Assembly: GCF_017316185.1 (NCBI RefSeq)
Contig: NZ_JAFLVX010000006.1
Location: 1-64,000, forward strand
Length of the DNA: 64,000 nt
Direction: 5' to 3'
DNA from: Candidatus Vagococcus giribetii
GTDB taxonomy: Bacteria; Bacillota; Bacilli; Lactobacillales; Vagococcaceae
Made by a program: the position numbers and the translations under genes. This document shows, in pieces, positions 9,028 to 18,604 of this stretch. Below the pieces are notes generated by a model that worked only from the letters and a program-made list of their open reading frames with translations, was not told the DNA's origin and ran no database searches. Numbering within the stretch: the first letter of the stretch is position 1; each line of letters begins with the position of its first letter.

Positions 9028-9963
9028 CTATTTACCAGATACTAATAATTCTAGTTTTTCAAATGTTTTTAAGTCTTCACAATGCTGAACTTTTACTGTT
9101 CGATCATTTTTTTTAATGAAACTACTCAAGGTTTTACCTGGCCCAATTTCAATGAAGGTATCCACACCTGAAGAAATCATGGTTCTAATACAATCTTCAA
9201 AATAAACAGGTGACATGACTTGTTTCGTTAAAGTTGAACGAATGGCCTCTCTATCTGAAATAACCTCTCCTGTTACGTTTGTAACCACTGGGATGCTCAT
9301 CTCATTAAAAGTAATTGTTTCTAAGACCTTTTCTAAGTTGTCAGATGCTTCTTTTAATAAAGGTGTATGGAAAGGACCACTTACATTTAGAGGAATTAGG
9401 CGTTTTGCTCCAGCTTCATTTAATAACTCTTGAGCTTTAGCAACTCCTTCTTTATATCCTCCGATAACGATTTGTCCTGGCATGTTGTAATTAGCTGGAT
9501 ACACGCCAGCAACCTCACTTGCTTCCACACAAACCTTCTGAATCACGTCTCGTTCCATTCCCATAACAGCAAGCATTGCTCCAACACCAGTTGGCACTGC
9601 TTCTTGCATCAATTTACCTCTTTTTCGGACTAACTTTAAGGCCGTCTCAAAATCAAGAGCGCCACTTTCAACAAGAGCCGTGTACTCACCTAAACTAAGA
9701 CCAGCGCACATACTTGGCGTGATGTTTAGCTTTTCTTTAATCATCTCAGAAATGGCCACACTCATCGCTAAAATAGCTGGTTGTGTGTATTCTGTTTGGT
9801 TTAGCTTCTCATTTTCTTCAAACAAAAGATGAGGTAGGTCAAAGTCTAGTACCTCTGAAGCTAAATCAATAAATTGTTTGAATATCAAACTATTAGTGTA
9901 AAATTCATGACCCATGCCAAGGTACTGCGCTCCTTGACCGCTAAAGACAAACCCAATCTTCAT
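9028..9963 (-). CDS. fabD: malonyl-CoA:ACP transacylase
   Basis: FabD moves malonyl groups from CoA to acyl carrier protein. The 311-residue protein begins with the family motif FVFSGQGAQYLGMG and has the nucleophile S90 in GLSLGEY. The later GPFHTPLL carries the catalytic histidine. Length and motifs are standard. Gaps of 10 bp to fabK and 13 bp to fabG place it inside one transcript. Confidence 0.96.
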   Translation of the reverse strand: MKIGFVFSGQGAQYLGMGHEFYTNSLIFKQFIDLASEVLDFDLPHLLFEENEKLNQTEYTQPAILAMSVAISEMIKEKLNITPSMCAGLSLGEYTALVESGALDFETALKLVRKRGKLMQEAVPTGVGAMLAVMGMERDVIQKVCVEASEVAGVYPANYNMPGQIVIGGYKEGVAKAQELLNEAGAKRLIPLNVSGPFHTPLLKEASDNLEKVLETITFNEMSIPVVTNVTGEVISDREAIRSTLTKQVMSPVYFEDCIRTMISSGVDTFIEIGPGKTLSSFIKKNDRTVKVQHCEDLKTFEKLELLVSGK

Positions 9964-9973
9964 TTTTATCTCC

Positions 9974-10942
9974 TTAAAATCCCCATACTTTAGGGCGTTC
10001 GTTTAATACGTCTCTTGTTTCAGCGACTAATTCTTGAATAATATCAGAACAACTTTGCGTGTCTGTTTTGATTAAACCAGCAATTTGTCCAGCCATCATC
10101 GAGCTATTTTTAGTATCTCCATCAATAACAGCACGTTTTAATGCGCCTTTACCTAGATCTTCTAAGCGATCAAAGTCAGGTTGCTCTTGTCCACCTTCAA
10201 AACGCTCTGCTTTAAGAAATTCTTTAGTTAAGTTATTTCTTAAACCACGTACTGGGTGACCTGTCAGCATTCCTGTAATTACTGTGTCGATGTCTTTTGC
10301 TTTAACAACTTTACCTTTAAAGTTATCATGAGCGATTGATTCTGTTGATACTAAGAATCTAGTTCCTAATTGAACGGCTTCAGCACCAAGCATTAATGCT
10401 GCTGCTACTCCACGTCCATCTCCTATCCCACCAGCTGCAATAACTGGAATAGAAACAGCGTCTACTACTTGAGGTACTAAAGTCATGGTTGTAGATTTAC
10501 CAATATGGCCTCCACCTTCCATACCTTCAACAACTACAGCATCTGCGCCTTCTTTTTCCATACGTCTTGCCACTGCAACAGAAGCTACCACAGGAATCAC
10601 AATAATACCTGCTTCTTTAAAACGTTTCATGTATTTTCCTGGAGAACCAGCTCCAGTTGTAATCACTTTAACTTTTTCTTCAATAACTAAATCAACTATG
10701 TCTTCAACAAAAGGTGACATTAACATAATATTGACACCAAATGTCTTATCAGTTAATTGCCTAGCAATATCTATTTTTTCTTTAATAACTTCTTTTGGTG
10801 CATGACCTGAAGCGATTAAACCTAGTCCTCCTGCATTTGACACCGCACTTGCTAATTTTTCTTCTGCTACCCAAGCCATAGCTCCTTGAAATATTGGATA
10901 CTCAATATTCAACATCTCACAAATTCTTGATTTTTCCATCAT
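9974..10942 (-). CDS. fabK: enoyl-ACP reductase II (FMN-dependent FabK)
   Basis: FabK reduces enoyl-ACP in the last step of each elongation cycle. It is a flavin TIM-barrel protein unrelated to FabI, which explains triclosan resistance in bacteria that rely on it. The 322-residue sequence shows IEYPIFQGAMAWV at the N-terminus, VEGMEGGGHIG in the middle and the phosphate-binding IAAGGIGDG. No fabI is present in the window. The first codons are ATG ATG; AGAGGG spacing slightly favours the second (10939). A hairpin with a T-run lies between acpP and this gene and may lower its transcription. Confidence 0.95.
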   Translation of the reverse strand: MMEKSRICEMLNIEYPIFQGAMAWVAEEKLASAVSNAGGLGLIASGHAPKEVIKEKIDIARQLTDKTFGVNIMLMSPFVEDIVDLVIEEKVKVITTGAGSPGKYMKRFKEAGIIVIPVVASVAVARRMEKEGADAVVVEGMEGGGHIGKSTTMTLVPQVVDAVSIPVIAAGGIGDGRGVAAALMLGAEAVQLGTRFLVSTESIAHDNFKGKVVKAKDIDTVITGMLTGHPVRGLRNNLTKEFLKAERFEGGQEQPDFDRLEDLGKGALKRAVIDGDTKNSSMMAGQIAGLIKTDTQSCSDIIQELVAETRDVLNERPKVWGF

Positions 10943-10970
10943 GTCACCCTCTCAATATGTCTCTTTAAAA

Positions 10971-11006
10971 AAATAGCTAATAAAGTCTTAGACTTCATAG
11001 CTATTT
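10971..11006 (-). terminator. intra-operon terminator or attenuator between acpP and fabK
   Basis: On the minus strand a 9-bp stem AAATAGCTA/TAGCTATTT encloses a second stem AAGTC/GACTT with a 3-nt loop, followed by seven Ts. It has the form of an intrinsic terminator, yet fabK begins about 30 bp later and no promoter fits between. Partial termination, giving more acpP than fabK mRNA, is the simplest reading. Confidence 0.7.
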
Positions 11007-11022
11007 CTCGCATTTTTTTAAA

Positions 11023-11268
11023 TTATTTGTTAGCTTCGATTTGTTGATCAACAAATTTTACTAAGTCTTCAACTGTATTTAAACCTTCGTCTGTTTCGAT
11101 TTTAACATCTGAATCTTCAAAGGCATCTTCAATGTCATTCATAATTTGGAATAAATCTAAGCTATCAGCTTCTAATTCTTCACGGAAGTTTGTTGTTAAT
11201 TGTACTTCTTCTTCTTCTTTACCTAATTGATCCACGATAATTTCTTGAATTTTTGCAAATGTTGACAT
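11023..11268 (-). CDS. acpP: acyl carrier protein
   Basis: AcpP carries growing acyl chains as thioesters on 4'-phosphopantetheine. The 81-residue acidic four-helix protein has the attachment serine S36 in the EADSLDL motif. It lies between fabH and fabK, its place in streptococcal and enterococcal fab operons. The hairpin just downstream could make a short, abundant fabT-fabH-acpP transcript, fitting the high demand for ACP (inference). Confidence 0.95.
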   Translation of the reverse strand: MSTFAKIQEIIVDQLGKEEEEVQLTTNFREELEADSLDLFQIMNDIEDAFEDSDVKIETDEGLNTVEDLVKFVDQQIEANK

Positions 11269-11296
11269 AATAATAATTCCTCCAATAATGTTGTTT

Positions 11297-12274
11297 TTAT
11301 AATTTAATTAATATACTTCCCCAGGTTAAACCAGCGCCATAGCCAGTTAACATAATCTTCTGATTACTTTGAAGTCTCAAGGTTCCATCTTCTACCTTTT
11401 CAGCTAAAAGTAAGGGAACTGATGCTGCTGATGTGTTTCCATAATTAGAAACGTTGTGTAAAAATGATGCCATTGGTAATTTGGTTTTCTTTGATATTGC
11501 TTCAAGAATTCGAATATTAGCTTGATGAGCCAAGACATAATCCAGAGAGTCTTTAAACTCTTCGTTACGATCCAATAATGTCATCATATTCTTAGACACA
11601 TCTCTTAAGGCAAAATCAAATATTTTCTTGCCGTCCATTTGCATGCCAGTAGATACACGATGATCTGCTGCTTTAAATGGATTGCCATCTACATTTTCTT
11701 TACCAAAAAGTGCCATAGAACGATTGCCATCAGATTGAATCAACTCATCAATAAATCGTTTTTCTTTAGCAGTGTTTTCAAGTAAAACACCTGCTGCTCC
11801 ATCGCCAAATAGTACTGCTGTCCCACGATCTTCCCAATTTAACATGGTTGACATGGTTTCCGCTCCAATCACCAATCCTCGTTTGTAATGCCCACTAGAC
11901 AGAAATTTTTCTGCTGTTGACATGGCAAAGACAAAACCTGAACACGCAGCATTAATATCTAAGCAAAACGCATTGCTTGCTCCAATATTACTTTGAACCA
12001 GACAGGCAGTTGATGGTGTTGCATAATCCGCAGTCATTGTTGCTACAAGGATAAAATCAATGCTTAGGACATCTAAGTCTTGAATCAGCTGTTTAGCTAC
12101 TTCTGTCGCTAAATCACTTGTCGTTTCTTTAATCGAAATCCGACGTTCCCTAATCCCTGTTCTAGATGAAATCCACTCATCACTTGTATCCGTTACCTCT
12201 GCTAAATCATCATTGGTTACGATATTATCTGGCAAGTATTTTGCCACTTTCGTAACTTGAGGATACAACTGCAT
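11297..12274 (-). CDS. fabH: 3-oxoacyl-ACP synthase III
   Basis: FabH starts fatty acid synthesis by condensing acyl-CoA with malonyl-ACP; in Gram-positives it selects straight or branched primers. The 325-residue protein has C111 in [11 protein letters not shown], histidine in [10 protein letters not shown] and asparagine in NYGNTSAAS, the full Cys-His-Asn triad. An in-frame GTG at 12283 lies inside the ribosome site AGAGG, so the ATG at 12274 (spacing 8) is chosen. It follows fabT by 23 bp. Confidence 0.95.
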   Translation of the reverse strand: MQLYPQVTKVAKYLPDNIVTNDDLAEVTDTSDEWISSRTGIRERRISIKETTSDLATEVAKQLIQDLDVLSIDFILVATMTADYATPSTACLVQSNIGASNAFCLDINAACSGFVFAMSTAEKFLSSGHYKRGLVIGAETMSTMLNWEDRGTAVLFGDGAAGVLLENTAKEKRFIDELIQSDGNRSMALFGKENVDGNPFKAADHRVSTGMQMDGKKIFDFALRDVSKNMMTLLDRNEEFKDSLDYVLAHQANIRILEAISKKTKLPMASFLHNVSNYGNTSAASVPLLLAEKVEDGTLRLQSNQKIMLTGYGAGLTWGSILIKL

Positions 12275-12297
12275 ACTGCACACCTCTTCCTAACCTT

Positions 12298-12738
12298 TTA
12301 ATAATACTTCTTTAAAAAACGATGGAGACTTTGAAGGCCTTTAACTAAAGCTTCTTTTTCTTCACCAGACATGTCTTCTAAAGCAGCTTCAACCATTTTT
12401 TTATGGAAATGCTGATGTGCTCTGAAGAACAGGCGACCTCGATTCGTTAGTTTTAACCTAACAATTCGTCGATCAACGTCACTTCTGACACGGTCAACAT
12501 AACCCTTTTTTACCAAATTATTAACTGCCACAGTAAGTGTCCCCACCGTTACAGACAATGCTTTTGCTACCTCACCTGTTGTTTTATTTTCACCCATACC
12601 GATAGCCTCAATGGTGTGCATCTCTTTGATTGATAGATCCGAGAAGCTACTCTTTTTTAGCTCTGTCTCTTCAATTGTCAAAATGTCATTAAAGACTCTT
12701 ACTAGTTGGGCATTGACTAGATTCATGTTATCGTCCAT
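12298..12738 (-). CDS. fabT: MarR-family fatty acid repressor FabT
   Basis: FabT represses the fab genes, with long-chain acyl-ACP as co-repressor in studied relatives. The 146-residue protein has a MarR winged helix: KTTGEVAKALSVTVGTLTVA as the recognition region and VDRVRSDVDRRIVRLKLT as the wing. The start is the ATG at 12738 with AAGAGG upstream; a longer open frame to 12900 would run through the promoters and operators and is rejected. It is the first gene of the operon, as in Streptococcus. The boxes just upstream have the FabT-type TTTGA...TCAAA form, which implies autoregulation. Confidence 0.93.
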   Translation of the reverse strand: MDDNMNLVNAQLVRVFNDILTIEETELKKSSFSDLSIKEMHTIEAIGMGENKTTGEVAKALSVTVGTLTVAVNNLVKKGYVDRVRSDVDRRIVRLKLTNRGRLFFRAHQHFHKKMVEAALEDMSGEEKEALVKGLQSLHRFLKKYY

Positions 12739-12762
12739 TTCTAATGCCTCTTTCACTATTAG

Positions 12763-12803
12763 TTTGATAATCAAAGTATATGGGTAAAAAAATATAAAAG
12801 CAA
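12763..12803 (-). promoter_or_regulatory. proximal fab promoter with FabT box
   Basis: On the minus strand -35 TTGCTT (12798-12803), 17-bp spacer, -10 TATACT (12775-12780), directly followed by a perfect palindrome TTTGATTATCAAA (12763-12775) that touches the -10 box. A repressor bound there would block initiation. Confidence 0.75.
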
Positions 12804-12818
12804 CTATTTTTAAGATAG

Positions 12819-12875
12819 TTTGATAATCAAATGATTTGATATTCAAAGTATATGTGCTTGTTTTGAAAATTGCAA
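12819..12875 (-). promoter_or_regulatory. distal fab promoter with two FabT boxes
   Basis: On the minus strand -35 TTGCAA (12870-12875), 17-bp spacer, -10 TATACT (12847-12852). It is followed by a near-perfect box TTTGAATATCAAA (12835-12847) and a perfect box TTTGATTATCAAA (12819-12831). The -10 plus first box is almost a copy of the proximal promoter, as if the unit had been duplicated. Confidence 0.75.
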
Positions 12876-12944
12876 CCTTTTTTTTATTTATTTTTTTCAT
12901 TTTTTATCAAAAGCCACTGATTTCAAGTGTTCTAGCTTATAAAA

Positions 12945-12989
12945 AAAACAAACAATTATTAAGAGTTATCCCTTAATAATCGTTTGTTT
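12945..12989 (-). terminator. terminator overlapping the 3' end of the YitT gene
   Basis: A long stem (about 18 bp with one mismatch, AAACAAACGATTATTAAG on the minus strand) spans the last codons and the TAA of the YitT gene and is followed by eight Ts. Confidence 0.85.
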
Positions 12990-13871
12990 CATTTGTTTTT
13001 GTTGGTCTTCATTCCAAAAGCTGCCCATTACTGTTTGTGTTGGCACAATATTTATAAACGCATTTTGGTCTGATAAATAAACCGCTTGTTCTAATGCATA
13101 TAATTCATATTTAGTGACAACAATCATAATTACTGAAGTTTCTTTTCTTGAATAAACACCCGTTCCTGGTAAAAGTGTCATACCACGTAAAATTTCTGTT
13201 TGAATCGAATGAATAACTTCTTCTTGTTTTGTCGTAATAATAAATGCAGTCACTTTTTGATGACTTGTATGGATAGAATCAACCACTTGAGTCGTACAGA
13301 AAATTGAAATAATCGTATATAAAGCTGATTCCCAGTCAAACACAAATCCAGCTGTTCCAATAATAAAGATATTAATAATTAGCATCAAAGAACCTACTGT
13401 TCTACCTGTTGTTTTAGATAAAATTAATGAAACTATATCCATACCACCAGTACTAAAACCGTATTTCATTGTAACTCCTACTGCTACTCCTGTTAAAACA
13501 CCACCTACTATACCATTCATCAATTGATTATTGGTAACTTCAGTTACAGGAACAATTAAGGTCATAATCGTTACTGATAAGACCGTTAATAAACTAAAAA
13601 TAGTCGCTGACTTTCCTAATTTAATCCAGCCTAAGATGGCAATCGGAATATTCATAATAAAAATAATAATACCTGTATCTAGTTTGATTCCAAATGATGT
13701 TAGCAGAATGCCTGAAAGCAACTGGGCCATCCCGTTGACTCCTGCAGAAAAGACATTGGCTGGTATTAAAAATAAATTTAAGGCGACAGCCAAAACCAAC
13801 CCTGCAAAAATAACAATTAAACTTTTTTTAATCATCTCATTTTGATGATATGCTTTAGTAATGTGTCCCAA
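12966..13871 (-). CDS. YitT-family membrane protein with DUF2179 domain
   Basis: The 301-residue protein has about six membrane segments in the first 200 residues, then a soluble C-terminal DUF2179 domain with HSIQTEILRGMTLLPGTGVY. This two-part layout defines the YitT family; its transport or sensing role is unknown. The start is a TTG at 13871 with GGAG about 6 bp upstream; no ATG fits better. It stands alone between the aroG-hisC terminator and its own terminator. No neighbour suggests a substrate. Confidence 0.85.
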   Translation of the reverse strand: MGHITKAYHQNEMIKKSLIVIFAGLVLAVALNLFLIPANVFSAGVNGMAQLLSGILLTSFGIKLDTGIIIFIMNIPIAILGWIKLGKSATIFSLLTVLSVTIMTLIVPVTEVTNNQLMNGIVGGVLTGVAVGVTMKYGFSTGGMDIVSLILSKTTGRTVGSLMLIINIFIIGTAGFVFDWESALYTIISIFCTTQVVDSIHTSHQKVTAFIITTKQEEVIHSIQTEILRGMTLLPGTGVYSRKETSVIMIVVTKYELYALEQAVYLSDQNAFINIVPTQTVMGSFWNEDQQKQMKQTIIKG

Positions 13872-13920
13872 TCACTTCTCCCCCTTAATATCAGTTCTAG
13901 AATAATGTACTATGGAAAAC

Positions 13921-13963
13921 AAAAAAAAGAAAGGAAAATCATTCAATTTTACCTTTCTTTTTT
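13921..13963. terminator. terminator after hisC
   Basis: A stem with arms close to AAAAAAGAAAGG-AAAAT and its complement (one bulge), with A and T runs on both sides, so it can act in either direction. It ends the aroG-hisC unit. Confidence 0.75.
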
Positions 13964-13967
13964 ATCT

Positions 13968-15053
13968 TTATTTAGCTAAGTAAGCTAATAGGTGTTTTCT
14001 TAGAGTTTCATTGTCTTCTGGAAGGCCAATTGTTATCCTTAACCAACCTGGTTTTAATCCTCCTCTAATGATAAAACCCTGTTCAAGGAGATACTGAGTG
14101 ACTTCCTGATCTTTGTCACCAACTGAAAAGAAAATGAAATTCGTTTGAGATACATAATAAGGCATTTCATATTTCTCTAAGAATGATTCCCATGCAGTTA
14201 ATTCTTCTCGATTAATTCTCGATGTTTCTTTAATAAAGTCTTGATCCTTTAAAGCCACGATAGCTGCTTGTTGTCCTAATGAGTTCGTATTAAATGGTAG
14301 ACGTGTGACTTCTAAAATTTGAATAATATCTCTACTGGCGATACCAAAACCCACTCGTAAGCCCGCAATACCATACGCTTTCGAAAACGTCTTCATCACC
14401 ATTAAATTAGGAAATTGTTCAAGAACTGCTAATGTAGAACTTTCCTCTTCTATTGTGACAAATTCTTGATACGCTTCATCACTTATCACTAACACATTTT
14501 TAGGAACTTGCTCTAAAAATCGAGTTATTTTTTCTTGAGACACATATGTTCCTGTGGGGTTATTTGGATTACACAACCAAATAATCTTAGTATTCTCAGT
14601 GACTTCTTTTAACATGTCCTCAAGAGCCATCTCACCTGTTTTTTCATCGACTGGTACTTTGATCACTTTTGCCCCTTCAATAATCGCATGGTGAGCATAT
14701 TGCGGAAATGTAGGGTCTGGTACAATAATCTCGTCATCAGGCGTTAAATACGCTCTTGAGACGATTTGGATCACTTCATCTAAACCAGCTCCAACGATAA
14801 GTTGTTCAGTTTCAACTTGGTAGTACTCAGCTAAGGCTTCTTTTAAGGCAACCGCTCCACCATCTGGGTACAATTGTAAATCTGTCACTGTTTCTTGTAA
14901 AAATTTTTTGACTTCATTAGAGTAACCAAAAGGATTCTCATTTGAAGCTAGTTTAACAATTTTTTCAATCCCATATTCTTTTTGAACCTCTTCTATCGGA
15001 CGACCTGGTGTATAAGGTCTTAATCCTTTTAACGTTTCTTTTCCTCTCATCAT
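13968..15053 (-). CDS. hisC: HisC-type aminotransferase, probably aromatic
   Basis: A class I/II PLP aminotransferase of 361 residues matching the HisC subfamily: VKLASNENPFG near the N-terminus, NPNNPTG, the PLP lysine in FSKAYG, and the C-terminal LRITIG. HisC makes histidinol phosphate, but several relatives also transaminate prephenate or phenylpyruvate. No other his genes are nearby and the gene follows aroG, the first step of aromatic synthesis, by 9 bp. I therefore infer a role in phenylalanine/tyrosine synthesis here. A second enzyme elsewhere may serve histidine. Confidence 0.85.
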   Translation of the reverse strand: MMRGKETLKGLRPYTPGRPIEEVQKEYGIEKIVKLASNENPFGYSNEVKKFLQETVTDLQLYPDGGAVALKEALAEYYQVETEQLIVGAGLDEVIQIVSRAYLTPDDEIIVPDPTFPQYAHHAIIEGAKVIKVPVDEKTGEMALEDMLKEVTENTKIIWLCNPNNPTGTYVSQEKITRFLEQVPKNVLVISDEAYQEFVTIEEESSTLAVLEQFPNLMVMKTFSKAYGIAGLRVGFGIASRDIIQILEVTRLPFNTNSLGQQAAIVALKDQDFIKETSRINREELTAWESFLEKYEMPYYVSQTNFIFFSVGDKDQEVTQYLLEQGFIIRGGLKPGWLRITIGLPEDNETLRKHLLAYLAK

Positions 15054-15062
15054 AAATCCTCC

Positions 15063-16091
15063 TTATTGATGTTTTGCCATCTTGTATAATAATTCCTTTG
15101 TTTCTTTTAACCCAAGGCAAGGATCTGTAATTGATTGACCGAATTTAGCCGAACCAATGTCTCCACGACCATTCTCTAAAAAGCTCTCAATCATAAATCC
15201 TCTCACATAAGTCTGAATCCCTTGATGCCATTGTCTGTTGTTTAATACTTCTTCAACAATTCTTACTTGTTCTAAATGTTGTTTACCTGAATTATCGTGG
15301 TTCGTATCAACAACGACAAAGGGATTTTTTAAGGAGGATTCTTGGTACAAAGCTATCACTTTTAACAAGTCCTCATAATGATAATTAGGGATATTTTTCC
15401 CGTAATGATCTAAGCCTCCTCTTAATACAACATGAGCATATGGATTTGAGGACGTCTTCACTTCTTGATTATTGTAAATAAACTCTTGTTGTTGTTGCGC
15501 TGCGTAAATCGAGTGAAACATGACATTTAAATGACCACTAGTTGGATTTTTCATTCCAACTGGTTGATCAATACCACTAGCTACAAATCGGTGTTGTTGA
15601 TCTTCAACAGACCGAGCACCAATAGCAATATAGCTGAGTAAATCTTTAACATACTCTAAATTCTCTGGATAAAGCATTTCGTCTGCTGTGGTTAATCCCG
15701 TTTCACTAATCACACGGTAATGAATTTTTCGCACAGCTTGAACTCCCTGTAGAAGATCTGAGTGACCTTCTGCACTTGGTTGATGCAACAAACCCTTGTA
15801 GCCATCTCCGTTTGTTCTTGGTTTGTTTGTATAAACTCTAGGTATTATGAAAACCTCATTAGCTATCTCCTGTTGTATACGACTCAACTGGTAGGCATAT
15901 TCTAATACGGCCTCCTCATCGTGAGCAGAACACGGACCGATAATAGCAAGTAAACGTTGATCCTCTCCCGAAAGAATCTGATTTAACTCACGGTCTCTTC
16001 TTTCTTTTAACTCTTTTTGTTTAGTAGACAACTGATATGTTTTTAATAACTCTTTTGTATCAATCGCCTGACTTATTGGTGTAAATCCCAT
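15063..16091 (-). CDS. aroG: 3-deoxy-7-phosphoheptulonate synthase, AroG type
   Basis: DAHP synthase condenses phosphoenolpyruvate and erythrose 4-phosphate, the entry to the shikimate pathway. The 342-residue protein is of the type I alpha class (E. coli AroF/G/H-like) with IIGPCSAHD and PRVYTNKPRTNGDG. That class is usually feedback-inhibited by an aromatic amino acid; which one cannot be read from the sequence. AAAGGAGG precedes the ATG. It follows pheT by 94 bp that hold a hairpin but little room for a promoter, so some transcription may come from the pheST T-box promoter. Confidence 0.92.
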   Translation of the reverse strand: MGFTPISQAIDTKELLKTYQLSTKQKELKERRDRELNQILSGEDQRLLAIIGPCSAHDEEAVLEYAYQLSRIQQEIANEVFIIPRVYTNKPRTNGDGYKGLLHQPSAEGHSDLLQGVQAVRKIHYRVISETGLTTADEMLYPENLEYVKDLLSYIAIGARSVEDQQHRFVASGIDQPVGMKNPTSGHLNVMFHSIYAAQQQQEFIYNNQEVKTSSNPYAHVVLRGGLDHYGKNIPNYHYEDLLKVIALYQESSLKNPFVVVDTNHDNSGKQHLEQVRIVEEVLNNRQWHQGIQTYVRGFMIESFLENGRGDIGSAKFGQSITDPCLGLKETKELLYKMAKHQ

Positions 16092-16130
16092 AATAACAAC
16101 CTCCTTTTGGTCATTTAGTGTATAAAGAAA

Positions 16131-16177
16131 AAGACTCTACTTACCTACTAATAAATTCAGTAAGTAAAATCTTTTCA
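16131..16177 (-). terminator. hairpin between pheT and aroG
   Basis: On the minus strand AAAAGA...TACTTAC pairs with GTAAGTA...TCTTTT around an AT-rich loop, followed by TTTTCTTTATA. The stem has internal mismatches, so termination may be incomplete. Confidence 0.6.
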
Positions 16178-16185
16178 TCTACTAT

Positions 16186-18600
16186 CTATCTCACTTCAAT
16201 ATGTAACTCATCTTGCAGAGCTGCACTAATTTTTTCTACTGCAGATGTCACGTCTTCATCTACTAATGTCGCTTCATCATTTCTAAAGACTAGAGAATAA
16301 GCAAGAGATTTTTTGTTAGTCCCTAATTTTTCGCCAACAAATACATCAAATAAATGAATATCTACTAAGTATTTGCCACCTTTTTCTTTAATCACATCAA
16401 TAATTTTTTGACTAGAAATGTTAGCATCTGCCAGTAAGGCAATATCTCTCTTAATAGAAGGATATTTTCCTACTTCTTTATAAACAGGCTCTTCTTTAGC
16501 TAGTTCACATAATAAAGCTAAATCTAGTTCACACACGTAAGTTTCGTTAATTTCTAATTCTTTGGCTACATGAGGGTGAACTTGTCCCATTAAACCAACA
16601 GCTGTTTCTCCAACCATTACTTGAGCCGTACGTCCAGGATGCATGTCTTTGTAATCTTTTGTTTGAACAAACGTAACTTCTTCACTTAAACCTAGTAAGT
16701 TGAATAAGTTTTCCACGATTCCTTTTAAGGTATAAAAATCAACTTGTTTAGCAGGTGAATCCCATGTTTTAGCTTCCCAGATACCTGAAATAGCCATAGC
16801 TAAGTGATTAGTTTCCTTAGGTAATACGTCTTCTGTTCCTTCAAAAATATTACCAATTTCATAGAAGGCAATATGTTGTTGTTTTCTTGCTTGATTGTAG
16901 GCAACGTTTTTCAATAAACCTGAAATCAAACTTTGACGAGCCACTGAACGTTCTTCACTCATTGGAAAATCTAAAGCAATCGTTGCTTTTGGTTCTAAAA
17001 CAAATTTTGTTGCTAATTCAGGTGTTGTTAGCATGTAACTAATAGCTTCATAAAGCCCATTACCTTCTAATTGTTTGCGAATGTCACGTGTTAAACGTTG
17101 GCTTCTTGATAGTTTACCTGCAACAGAAGAACCTTTTGGTAAGGTTGATGGTAAGTTATCATAACCATAAATACGTGCTACTTCTTCTACTAAATCAGCT
17201 TCAATAGAAATATCCCAACGTCTAGGTGGAATACTTACAACAAAAGTTTCTCCCTCTACAGTATGTGAGAAGCCTAAACTAGTAAAAATAGTACTTACTT
17301 CTTCTTCTGATAGAGTTGTTCCTAAAGAGTTATTAATTTTTGTTAGAGTGATTGATACAACAACGTCTTCTTTTGAGTAGTCATTGCTAATAGCTTCGCC
17401 ACTAACAACTGTACCACCGCTTAATTCAGCAATCATTTGTGCTGAAAAAGCACTTGCTTCAGCGATTGTCGCTACATTAATACCACGCTCAAAACGTTTG
17501 CTTGATTCACTAGATAAACCAAACCCTCTAGCACTACGTCTTGTTAAAGTTGGGTGGAAAAGAGCTGTCTCTAAAGCCACAGTCGTTGTGTTTTCGGTAA
17601 TCTCAGAATCAAGACCACCCATAACACCTGCTAAGGCGATTGGTGTTTGACCATTTGTCACCACAATTGTTTCTGTTGTCAAAGAACGTTCTTCTTCATC
17701 TAAAGTAACAAGGGTTTCATTTTCTAAAGCACGACGAACTTTAATTTCTTTACTGCCTAATTTATCATAGTCAAAGGCATGTTGAGGTTGACCAAATAAT
17801 AATAAGGTATAGTTTGTAACGTCTACTACGTTATTAATTGGACGAATCCCTTCGTTCATTAGTAAGGTTTGTAACCACATTGGACTTTCTTTAATCACAA
17901 CATCTTTAATCACACGCATGCGATATGTTGGTGTGTCTTCTGTGTTTTCAACTGAGACAGTCACATAATCTTCAATACGTGAATCACTTGCTTCTACTAA
18001 TTCTTTTGTTGGAAAACTTACTTCACGATTGTAAATAGCTGCCACTTCATGAGCAACTCCACGTAAACTTAAAGCATCTGCTCTGTTTGGTGTAATGGAT
18101 AATTCAATGATTGAGTCGTCCATATCTAAATAAGAAAAGACAGGCTCTCCTGGAATAGCTTCCTCAGGTAAGAAATAAATACCATCAGCATATTCTTTTG
18201 GTACCACACTTGATGATATTCCAAGCTCATCTAATGAACAGATCATACCTAATGAGACTTCTCCGCGCATTTTACCTTTTTTAATTTTTACGTTACCAGC
18301 AATTCGAGAGTTTGGTAAGGCAACAATAACTTTTTTCCCTGCTGCGATATTTGGTGCTCCACAAACGATTTGATATAACTCATCTTCACCTACATCAACT
18401 TGGCAAATAGACAAATGATCACTATCTGGATGAGGAACGCACTTTTTAACGTCACCTACGACGATTTTTTTAAGCCCTTCTTCAGGAACAACAACGTCTT
18501 CTACCTCAATCCCTGAACGAGACATTTTATCTGATAATTCAAGAGGGGAAATCCCTTCAAGATCTACTAATTGTTTTAACCATTTATATGAAACTAACAT
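16186..18600 (-). CDS. pheT: phenylalanyl-tRNA synthetase beta subunit
   Basis: PheT forms the alpha2-beta2 synthetase with PheS. At 804 residues it is the full-length long bacterial form. An EMAP/OB tRNA-binding domain is near the N-terminus ([20 protein letters not shown] region), the B3/B4 editing domain follows, then B5, and the ferredoxin-fold anticodon-binding domain lies at the C-terminus ([16 protein letters not shown]). It starts 4 bp after the pheS stop and is controlled by the T-box upstream of pheS. Confidence 0.96.
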   Translation of the reverse strand: MLVSYKWLKQLVDLEGISPLELSDKMSRSGIEVEDVVVPEEGLKKIVVGDVKKCVPHPDSDHLSICQVDVGEDELYQIVCGAPNIAAGKKVIVALPNSRIAGNVKIKKGKMRGEVSLGMICSLDELGISSSVVPKEYADGIYFLPEEAIPGEPVFSYLDMDDSIIELSITPNRADALSLRGVAHEVAAIYNREVSFPTKELVEASDSRIEDYVTVSVENTEDTPTYRMRVIKDVVIKESPMWLQTLLMNEGIRPINNVVDVTNYTLLLFGQPQHAFDYDKLGSKEIKVRRALENETLVTLDEEERSLTTETIVVTNGQTPIALAGVMGGLDSEITENTTTVALETALFHPTLTRRSARGFGLSSESSKRFERGINVATIAEASAFSAQMIAELSGGTVVSGEAISNDYSKEDVVVSITLTKINNSLGTTLSEEEVSTIFTSLGFSHTVEGETFVVSIPPRRWDISIEADLVEEVARIYGYDNLPSTLPKGSSVAGKLSRSQRLTRDIRKQLEGNGLYEAISYMLTTPELATKFVLEPKATIALDFPMSEERSVARQSLISGLLKNVAYNQARKQQHIAFYEIGNIFEGTEDVLPKETNHLAMAISGIWEAKTWDSPAKQVDFYTLKGIVENLFNLLGLSEEVTFVQTKDYKDMHPGRTAQVMVGETAVGLMGQVHPHVAKELEINETYVCELDLALLCELAKEEPVYKEVGKYPSIKRDIALLADANISSQKIIDVIKEKGGKYLVDIHLFDVFVGEKLGTNKKSLAYSLVFRNDEATLVDEDVTSAVEKISAALQDELHIEVR

Positions 18601-18604
18601 TGTC

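Noticed and set aside
12739-12900. N-terminal extension of FabT
   Set aside because: It would be translated from the two promoters and three operators, and FabT proteins begin near MDDNMNLVNAQ. The ATG at 12738 has a ribosome site.
13968-15053. Histidine biosynthesis operon suggested by hisC
   Set aside because: No other his gene is in the window; the neighbour is aroG, so an aromatic role is more likely.
16092-16185. A second T-box or riboswitch before aroG
   Set aside because: Only 94 bp, no T-box core; just one imperfect hairpin.
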